From Bdellovibrio sp. (GTDB lineage Bacteria; Bdellovibrionota; Bdellovibrionia; Bdellovibrionales; Bdellovibrionaceae), in the NCBI GenBank assembly GCA_017745015.1, contig JAGIAF010000085.1, positions 1 through 11,685 of the forward strand: a stretch of DNA of 11,685 nucleotides. The letters run 5' to 3'. Position 1 is the first letter of the stretch. Each line of letters starts with the position of its first letter. The notes beneath the pieces are model-generated. The model was not told the DNA's origin. It was given only the letters and a program-made list of their open reading frames with translations, and did not search any database. The position numbers and the translations under genes were made by a program. Below, one piece after another: positions 6,615-11,685 of the stretch.

Positions 6615-7947
6615 TGATAAACTCACCAGAAAGTTTTTCTGCCAAGTTCAAAGAGACTTTGTTGTAAGCTGATTTCTCAGCAAAACCCACAAGCATACCC
6701 ACCAATTTTTCATTCATCATGATCGGAGAGATCGTGATGTGATCAGGGATTTTACCTTGGTTCCATTGCTCAAAGAATTTCTCGTTCAGTTCGTTCAAAG
6801 AGATGTAGCCGTGGAAAGGTTTTTGAGTGGCAGCAACGATATTGAAGATGCTTGGAGTTTTCAAAGGCACACGCAAAGACGTGTCTTTAACGCCTTGGAA
6901 GTTCTCATCCCAAGCAAAAGCTGTCACTTGAGTTTCTTGATCGTCCAATGACAAAATCATGGATTTTTCAAAGTGAACTTTCATTTCGCTCAGAGTGCGT
7001 TTAACTTTTTCAGCAATGATCGCCGTGTTCTTTTTCTTGATTTTCTCAAGAGCAAAAGAGCCATTGGCTGCTGGATTCATAGTTGGTTTTGCAACACCAG
7101 CAGGGCGCGCCACAATAGGAGTCGGCTTGTTAGAGAAACTGTCATCGTAAGAACCAGAGTTCTCTTCAGCTGGCGGTGGTGGCGGCGGAGCAGAATTTGC
7201 TGCCGTACCAGGCATTGCGGGGCGAGGATCTACGATAGTTTTATCAAAGTTCTTAGCTGTAGCCGCAGGAGTCGCTGGAGCGGCGTTTGGAAGAGTAGCT
7301 GCCGGTGTCTCTGATTTGACTGCAACAAGATCTTCCATCTTAGGTTCAATGATGGTTTCTGCTTTTGGCGAAAGAGCTTCAAGACGAACAACAGTCGGGC
7401 CGTCGAAGATGCCTTCTAGAGCGCCTTCTGGTGAAACCTCTTCAATCGCTTCGCCTTCAGGAATTTCTGGAGATGAATCGGATGCACCCAAGTCATCAAA
7501 TGAAAATTCATTCGCAGAGTTTTTAACAGCCGGAACTGGTGCCGCTATCGGAGCTTGATAAGAAGCCCATGCTGCTTCCATGCTTTCAAAAGGAGCAAGA
7601 ACTAAAATGCAAGAAGGTGTGGAAGGGAAATCCTGTGGCGGTTGAAGACAAGCCACAATAAGGGCCCCATCCCACTCCGCCACAGGCAGACACTCGACCG
7701 ACCATGGGTAATGCGTCGCCCACTTTGCGAACATTTCCTTTGAGGGGGGAGTTTCTGTAAAAAATCTTGCCTGAAGCTGAGGGAGTTTATAATGAGCCAT
7801 TGCCCAATGCAGATAGGCGTCGGAAGTGAGTTGTTTTTCTTTCAAAGCATAGCCTAAAAGACTTAACGGAGTGCCACTTTGTTCAAAGGCATCGGTAAGT
7901 CCTTGAAGTTTCTCTTTAAAATGCTCAAACCATGCGTGAGTGCTCAT
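6595..7947 (-). CDS. Uncharacterised protein: MshEN-like N-terminus, disordered linker, GAF-like C-terminus
   Basis: I do not recognise a named gene. The 450-residue product has no signal peptide or membrane helix and divides into three parts. Residues 25-105 (LLGYALKEKQLTSDAYLHWAM, then PPSKEMFAKWATHYPWSVECLPVAEWDGALIVACLQPP) follow the pattern of the T2SSE_N/MshEN domain of type II secretion and type IV pilus ATPases, but without any ATPase domain. The Arg of the c-di-GMP-binding RLG motif is replaced (LLG). Residues 130-295 are a Pro/Ala/Glu/Ser-rich low-complexity linker with six prolines in a row (254-259). Residues 300-450 begin with a basic helix (EKIKKKNTAIIAEKVKR) and resemble a GAF-type sensor domain (SPIMMNEKLVGMLVGFAEK). 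It is convergent with the acetyltransferase and divergent from the cysteine desulfurase. No clear Shine-Dalgarno precedes the ATG. A signalling or motility-adaptor role is only an inference. Confidence 0.85.
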   Translation of the reverse strand: MSTHAWFEHFKEKLQGLTDAFEQSGTPLSLLGYALKEKQLTSDAYLHWAMAHYKLPQLQARFFTETPPSKEMFAKWATHYPWSVECLPVAEWDGALIVACLQPPQDFPSTPSCILVLAPFESMEAAWASYQAPIAAPVPAVKNSANEFSFDDLGASDSSPEIPEGEAIEEVSPEGALEGIFDGPTVVRLEALSPKAETIIEPKMEDLVAVKSETPAATLPNAAPATPAATAKNFDKTIVDPRPAMPGTAANSAPPPPPPAEENSGSYDDSFSNKPTPIVARPAGVAKPTMNPAANGSFALEKIKKKNTAIIAEKVKRTLSEMKVHFEKSMILSLDDQETQVTAFAWDENFQGVKDTSLRVPLKTPSIFNIVAATQKPFHGYISLNELNEKFFEQWNQGKIPDHITISPIMMNEKLVGMLVGFAEKSAYNKVSLNLAEKLSGEFIKGLQAA

Positions 7948-8089
7948 TGGTCTGTTTATCGGCCAAAACAGGGGGAAACCTGAGTCTAGGTCTAGGGTCG
8001 CTGTATTTTTTGCAGCATTGCCTACATGATAGGCGCTAAAAACATAGAGGTTTTAAATACTTAACAAGTATGGTATCTTCCGCCGGCCT
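7948..8089. promoter_or_regulatory. Divergent intergenic region with two inverted repeats
   Basis: This 142-bp AT-rich segment must hold promoters for both flanking genes. Visible structure: GCCTA-CATGA-TAGGC (8020-8034, perfect 5-bp arms); ATACTT-AAC-AAGTAT (8057-8071, perfect 6-bp arms), ending 18 bp before the desulfurase ATG; and a tandem TCTAGG pair (7985-7996). On the minus strand TATCAT (8031-8026) matches a -10 box in 5 of 6 positions, with a poor TTAAAA -35 at 19 bp. On the plus strand TATGGT (8069-8074) or TATCTT (8074-8079) could be -10 boxes, giving a very short or absent leader. These promoter assignments are tentative. Confidence 0.4.
8057..8071. promoter_or_regulatory. Operator-like palindrome upstream of the cysteine desulfurase
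   Basis: ATACTT and AAGTAT form a perfect 6-bp dyad separated by AAC. It sits just where RNA polymerase would bind for the desulfurase-mnmA-mtaB operon, so a repressor site is plausible. The half-site resembles the outer part of IscR/Rrf2-type sites (ATACYTGAC...), but the 3-nt spacing is far too short for the known IscR type 1 site. No regulator can be named. Confidence 0.35.
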
Positions 8090-9298
8090 ATGCTTTCAAA
8101 TACCGTTTTTCACTATTTTGACCACAATGCGACGACTCCGGTCTGCGCAGAAGTCATCGCAGCACTGCCTGAATTTGCAGCAGCTGGTGGCAACCCTAGT
8201 TCCATTCACTGGGGCGGTCGACAGCCGAAAAACTTGATCCGCGATGCACGTAAAGCCATCGCCGATGCCTTCAACATCAGCCCCCTAGAAATCGTATTTA
8301 CCTCCGGCGGCAGTGAAGCCAACAACACGGTTTTGAAAGGTTTGTTTGATTACTACCAAACAGCTCAATTCCTCACACCGGAACAACGTCGCAGAACTCA
8401 CTTCATGTGCTCTGCCGTTGAACATCCCAGTGTGATGAAGACGATGGCTCACTTGCAAAACCTCGGTGCTCGCGTGGACTACATTCCAGTTTCACGTACG
8501 GGCGAGATTGATTTGAAATTCTATGAAGAACATCTCACAGAAGAAACTGCTTTGGTTTCTGTGATGTTCGCAAATAATGAAACGGGAACTTTATTTCCGA
8601 TTAAGCAAATGGCAGCTATGGCTCACGCGAAGGGTGCTTTGTTTCACACGGACGCTGTTCAGGGGTTCGGTAAAGCTGTTTTGAATTTCAAAGAGCTTGA
8701 TGTGGATTTCGCATCGATCTCGGGTCACAAGTTTTATTCGATCAAGGGGACGGGTTTGCTTTACATGAAAAAGGGTTCCAACGTGAGCCCGTTGATTCAT
8801 GGAGGCGGACAAGAACGTCATCGCCGTGGGGGCACGGAAAACACTTTGGGTATTGCATGTTTGGGTTTGATGGCGAAACGTGCGCCATTGATCGAAGCTC
8901 GCGCTCAAGAAGTTAAGAAGCTGCGTGATCATATGGAAGCTCGTATCGTGAGCGAAATTGAAGATGTGACAATCACAGCAGTGGAGACAGAGCGTCTTTC
9001 GAACACCAGCTCGCTCGTTATCAAGGGCGCAGACGGGGAGACGATGTTGATGTCTTTGGATATCAAAGGTTATGCGGTGAGCACAGGAGCAGCTTGCTCT
9101 AGCGGAAATCCAGAGCCAAGTCCGGTGCTGCTTGCGATGGGTTTATCCAGAGCTGAAGCGCAAAACAGTTTGCGTGTATCTTTGGGTTGGGAAACGACTT
9201 TGGAAGAAGTCGATGGTTTTGTTGAAACACTAAAAACAGTGGTCGCAAGGTTGCGATCATTGAGTGAAGAAGAAGAAGGAGATTCTTGCCATGTCTAA
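8090..9298 (+). CDS. Cysteine desulfurase, NifS/IscS family group I
   Basis: This PLP enzyme converts cysteine to alanine and loads the sulfur as a persulfide on its own cysteine for transfer to acceptors. The 402-residue protein shows YFDHNATTPV near the start, GNPSSIHWGG, the PLP-stacking His112 in AVEHPSV, FANNETGT, HTDAVQGFGK and the Schiff-base Lys214 in SGHKFYSIKGTG. The catalytic Cys336 lies in GAACSSGNPEPSPVL, the extended mobile loop typical of group I (IscS/NifS) and not of SufS. Its last 8 bases overlap the mnmA start (ATGTCTAA), and mtaB follows. This parallels the yrvO-mnmA pair of Bacillus, where the desulfurase supplies sulfur for tRNA thiolation, so a dedicated tRNA role is likely but a general Fe-S role is not excluded. 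No iscU, iscA or hscA is adjacent. There is no Shine-Dalgarno before the ATG and no upstream in-frame alternative start. Confidence 0.95.
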   Translation: MLSNTVFHYFDHNATTPVCAEVIAALPEFAAAGGNPSSIHWGGRQPKNLIRDARKAIADAFNISPLEIVFTSGGSEANNTVLKGLFDYYQTAQFLTPEQRRRTHFMCSAVEHPSVMKTMAHLQNLGARVDYIPVSRTGEIDLKFYEEHLTEETALVSVMFANNETGTLFPIKQMAAMAHAKGALFHTDAVQGFGKAVLNFKELDVDFASISGHKFYSIKGTGLLYMKKGSNVSPLIHGGGQERHRRGGTENTLGIACLGLMAKRAPLIEARAQEVKKLRDHMEARIVSEIEDVTITAVETERLSNTSSLVIKGADGETMLMSLDIKGYAVSTGAACSSGNPEPSPVLLAMGLSRAEAQNSLRVSLGWETTLEEVDGFVETLKTVVARLRSLSEEEEGDSCHV

Positions 9299-10373
9299 AG
9301 GAAGAGTCCTTGTTGCTATGAGCGGAGGCGTGGACAGTTCTGCCGCGGCTGCGCTGTTAGTTGAACAGGGTTATGAAGTTATCGGTGCCACAATGCAAGT
9401 GTGGGACTATTCATCGTGCGATATCGAAGAAGGCAATGGAACTTGCTGCTCGAGTATCGACGTGGACGATGCGCGCTCGGTTGCGGATCGTTTGGGGATT
9501 CCGTTTTACGTTTTGAATTGTGAAGCTAAATTCAGAGCGGCGGTTATTGATCCTTTCTTAAAAGCTTATCTTGAAGGGCAAACGCCACTTCCATGTGTGA
9601 ACTGCAACACGTACTTGAAATTCGACCATCTTGTGAAAAAGATGAAAGAACTTGAGTGCGATTACTTGGCAACTGGTCACTACGCGAAAATCGTAACTGA
9701 CGAAAACGGCAAGTCAGCAATTCACACGTCGACTGACGACTGGAAAGACCAAACGTATTTCTTGTTCACGATTGATCCAGAGTTGGTTCCAAAATTATTA
9801 TTCCCGATTGGCGATATGAAGAAACCGCAAGTGCGTGAGTATTCAGAAGCAAAAGGTTTGGTCACAGCTCGTAAGAAAGACTCTCAAGGCATTTGCTTTG
9901 TGGGTAATATCGGCTACCAAAACTTTATTAAAGGCCAAGTTTCTAAAGCGGTCCTTGATACGAAAAAAGGCGCCATCAAACGCTTCCCATCTGGTGAAGT
10001 GATGGCTCAGCATGAAGGCATTCACAACTACACATACGGACAAAGTAAAGGTCTGGGCATGGATCATCACGAAAAGCTTTTCGTGATCAAGATCGATGCG
10101 GCTGATAACACCGTATGGGTGGGTGATGAAGAGCACTTGTTTGCTCATGAAGTCGACGTTGTCGATCCTCACTTATTGGGTGATTTACAAGACGGCGAGT
10201 TGATGAACGTGAAAATCCGTTATCAACACAAAGGCTCTCCTGCCAAAGTCTTTAAGACTGAAACTGGTTTTAAATTGAAATTCCAAGAACCTCAGCGCGC
10301 AGTGACTCCGGGTCAAGCGGCGGTGTTCTATCGTGAGCGAGAACTTGTGGGAGGCGGATGGATCACTCTCTAA
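9291..10373 (+). CDS. mnmA: tRNA-specific 2-thiouridylase MnmA (TrmU)
   Basis: MnmA adenylates and thiolates U34 of tRNA-Lys, tRNA-Glu and tRNA-Gln, making s2U34 for accurate decoding of A/G-ending codons. The 360-residue protein begins KGRVLVAMSGGVDSSAAA, the PP-loop for ATP (SGGVDSS at 11-17). The catalytic cysteine pair is present: Cys102 in PCVNCN and Cys202 in SQGICFVG. Central segments such as ATGHYAKI, DQTYFLF and YTYGQSKGLG, and the C-terminal PGQAAVFY beta-barrel region, are typical. I chose the ATG with AGAAGGAG ending 9 nt upstream; a GTG 27 nt earlier in the same frame would add MKKKKEILA, encoded by that ribosome-binding stretch, and is less likely. It overlaps the desulfurase by 8 nt. 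The extra cysteines at about 42-53 (SSCDIEEGNGTCC) are common in bacterial MnmA relatives of this kind. Confidence 0.96.
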   Translation: MSKGRVLVAMSGGVDSSAAAALLVEQGYEVIGATMQVWDYSSCDIEEGNGTCCSSIDVDDARSVADRLGIPFYVLNCEAKFRAAVIDPFLKAYLEGQTPLPCVNCNTYLKFDHLVKKMKELECDYLATGHYAKIVTDENGKSAIHTSTDDWKDQTYFLFTIDPELVPKLLFPIGDMKKPQVREYSEAKGLVTARKKDSQGICFVGNIGYQNFIKGQVSKAVLDTKKGAIKRFPSGEVMAQHEGIHNYTYGQSKGLGMDHHEKLFVIKIDAADNTVWVGDEEHLFAHEVDVVDPHLLGDLQDGELMNVKIRYQHKGSPAKVFKTETGFKLKFQEPQRAVTPGQAAVFYRERELVGGGWITL

Positions 10374-11685
10374 GCAACTCTCGCGAGATGAAATATCAGG
10401 TTCATACTTTTGGTTGTAAAGTGAATACTTACGACGCGGGTCTTATTCAAAAGAACTTGAATGCCAATGGCTTTGCTCCGGTGATCCGGGGGGATAAAGA
10501 TGCACGCATTCATGTTTTGAACACGTGTGCGGTGACTGCGGAGGCGACGAAAGAAGCTGTTCGCTATATCCGTCGTCTAAAAGTGAAAGACCCGTTTTGC
10601 ACGATCGTAGTTACGGGTTGCGCAGCTCAAGTCGATACGGGTTCATTCTCGAATCTTCCAGGTGCTGATTTGATCGTGGCAAACTCTCATAAGGGGAACT
10701 TGCCAGACCTTTTGAATAAGCACTTTAAAGGCGAGCTGACTGAAAAAGTATTTAAGTCCAACATCTTCAAAAAAGAAGATTTGGAAATGGGTGGCGGTAT
10801 CGAGAAGCACCACACTCGCACGTTCTTGAAAATCCAAGACGGCTGTAACAGCTTCTGTACTTATTGTATCATTCCCTATGCTCGGGGTAAGAGTCGCAGC
10901 ATTGCGATTGCGGATCTGGTTCAAAGAATTAACGATCTTTACGCCGAAGGTTCTCGTGAAGTGGTTTTGACCGGTGTTCACATTGGTGACTACGAAGACG
11001 AAATCAACGGTAAGAAAATGGTTATGGAAGATTTGATTGAAAGTCTTCTGGTGCGAACGAAAATGCCGCGCTTCCGTTTGTCTTCTCTGGAGCCAGTCGA
11101 GGTTTCTGATCGCCTGTTAGATCTTTACAGTGATTCACGCCTTTGCCCTCACTTCCATATGAGCATCCAAAGTGCGAATACAGATGTGCTTCACCACATG
11201 AAACGTAAGTACACGCAAGACGACGTTCGTAAATCGTTGCTCGCTATTTCTGAGCGCGTGCCGAATTCGTTTGTGGGTATGGATGTGATCACAGGTTTCC
11301 CAACCGAAACTGAAGAGCAATTCCAAGACACTTTGAATTGCTTAGCGGAACTTCCGTGGACGAAGCTTCACGTATTCCCGTACAGCGAACGCCAAGGCAC
11401 TCGTGCCGCAGCGATGGATGTTTCCGTATATCCTCATGTGCGTGCAGAGCGCGCAGCTCGTTTGCGTGAACTCAGCATCAAACGCTACACAGAACAGGCG
11501 AACATGCAAATCGGTACGACGAAACGTGTATTGGTTCTTAAGAATGCAGCAAAAGGTGGTCAAGGCTTGAGTCATGACTACTGGCCAGTGGATATCGCGG
11601 GTGCGGAAAGCTTCCTTGAGCATTGGGCAGGTCAAGAGGTCGATGTTAAGATCACGGGCTATGATCACTCAAACAAGTCTCACAT
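10358..11685 (+). CDS. mtaB: tRNA (t6A37) methylthiotransferase MtaB, 3' end outside window
   Basis: MtaB is a radical-SAM enzyme with two 4Fe-4S clusters that converts t6A37 to ms2t6A37 in ANN-decoding tRNAs. The reading frame is open to the window edge (about 442 codons), so the C-terminus is cut. The N-terminal UPF0004 domain has its three cluster cysteines: Cys20 in HTFGCKVN, Cys57 in LNTCAVT and Cys88 in VTGCAAQ. The radical-SAM motif CNSFCTYC gives Cys163, Cys167 and Cys170, followed by IIPYARGKSRS. GCKVN, as opposed to the GCQMN of MiaB, points to MtaB. LTGVHIGDY, LSSLEP, MSIQSANTDVLHHMKRKYT, DVITGFPTETEEQF and HVFPYSERQGT are all as expected. A GGGAGG lies 3 nt before this ATG, overlapping mnmA by 16 nt. 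An alternative ATG at 10388 gives the family-typical MKYQVHTFGCKVN but has no Shine-Dalgarno, so the start is uncertain. Confidence 0.93.
   Translation, partial: MDHSLSNSREMKYQVHTFGCKVNTYDAGLIQKNLNANGFAPVIRGDKDARIHVLNTCAVTAEATKEAVRYIRRLKVKDPFCTIVVTGCAAQVDTGSFSNLPGADLIVANSHKGNLPDLLNKHFKGELTEKVFKSNIFKKEDLEMGGGIEKHHTRTFLKIQDGCNSFCTYCIIPYARGKSRSIAIADLVQRINDLYAEGSREVVLTGVHIGDYEDEINGKKMVMEDLIESLLVRTKMPRFRLSSLEPVEVSDRLLDLYSDSRLCPHFHMSIQSANTDVLHHMKRKYTQDDVRKSLLAISERVPNSFVGMDVITGFPTETEEQFQDTLNCLAELPWTKLHVFPYSERQGTRAAAMDVSVYPHVRAERAARLRELSIKRYTEQANMQIGTTKRVLVLKNAAKGGQGLSHDYWPVDIAGAESFLEHWAGQEVDVKITGYDHSNKSH

Noticed and set aside
6739..7558. Plus-strand frames opposite the 450-aa minus-strand gene
   Set aside because: The minus-strand product shows domain-like ends and a normal compositional pattern, while the opposing frames give Arg/Ser/Trp-rich shadow sequences without starts supported by ribosome binding sites.
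7981..7996. TCTAGG tandem repeat as a functional repeat array
   Set aside because: Only two 6-bp copies are present; too short to be distinguished from chance.
8057..8071. IscR type 1 binding site
   Set aside because: The half-site ATACTT is similar, but the arms are only 3 nt apart and the conserved inner GAC/GTC bases are absent; it is recorded only as a generic dyad.
1..11685. Mobile elements, CRISPR arrays, toxin-antitoxin, phage or defence genes
   Set aside because: No transposase, integrase, repeat-spacer pattern, tRNA-edge attachment site or nuclease/helicase defence module is seen. All firm genes are housekeeping genes with uniform composition.

Overview
The window is about 11.7 kb of gene-dense chromosomal DNA at roughly 50% G+C. 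It carries core housekeeping genes and no mobile element, CRISPR array, rRNA or tRNA. Gene content and order (ftsH, then cdaA-cdaR-glmM-pdxJ-tsaE), the codon use and the protein flavour fit a Bdellovibrio-like bacterium (Bdellovibrionota, formerly Deltaproteobacteria). That assignment is an inference from recognition; no search was run.

Layout: (1) 61-2007 is ftsH, the membrane AAA+ zinc protease, followed at once by a strong intrinsic terminator. (2) 2073-5863 is a tightly packed plus-strand run: cdaA (diadenylate cyclase), cdaR (single-YbbR-domain partner), glmM (phosphoglucosamine mutase), pdxJ (pyridoxine 5'-phosphate synthase) and tsaE (t6A ATPase). Neighbours overlap or are separated by only a few bases, so this is very probably one operon. 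The first three genes form the c-di-AMP/peptidoglycan-precursor module best known from Firmicutes. (3) 5864-6598 holds a previously unlisted-looking 29-codon gene with a strong Shine-Dalgarno, directly abutting a RimJ/RimL-type N-acetyltransferase. (4) 6595-7947 on the minus strand is a 450-residue protein of unknown role: an N-terminal region resembling the MshEN/T2SSE_N domain, a long Pro/Ala/acidic linker and a GAF-like C-terminal region. It converges on the acetyltransferase with a 4-bp shared-stop overlap. (5) 7948-8089 is a divergent intergenic region with two short inverted repeats. (6) 8090 to the right edge is a plus-strand sulfur/tRNA-modification operon: a group I cysteine desulfurase, mnmA (s2U34 tRNA thiolase) and mtaB (ms2t6A37 methylthiotransferase, cut by the window end).

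The genes combine into two themes. The first is envelope control: FtsH proteolysis, c-di-AMP synthesis, and GlmM supply of glucosamine-1-phosphate for UDP-GlcNAc. The second is anticodon-loop modification: TsaE helps make t6A37, MtaB methylthiolates it, MnmA thiolates U34, and the cysteine desulfurase probably supplies persulfide sulfur. tRNA-Lys(UUU) is the classical tRNA that can receive both s2U34 and ms2t6A37. PdxJ makes the precursor of PLP, the cofactor of the cysteine desulfurase, though that link is general metabolism and not a specific partnership. I found no clear novel defence or mobile system. The least understood items are the minus-strand MshEN/GAF-like protein, the 29-aa ORF with its start-codon hairpin, and the structured convergent gene junction.
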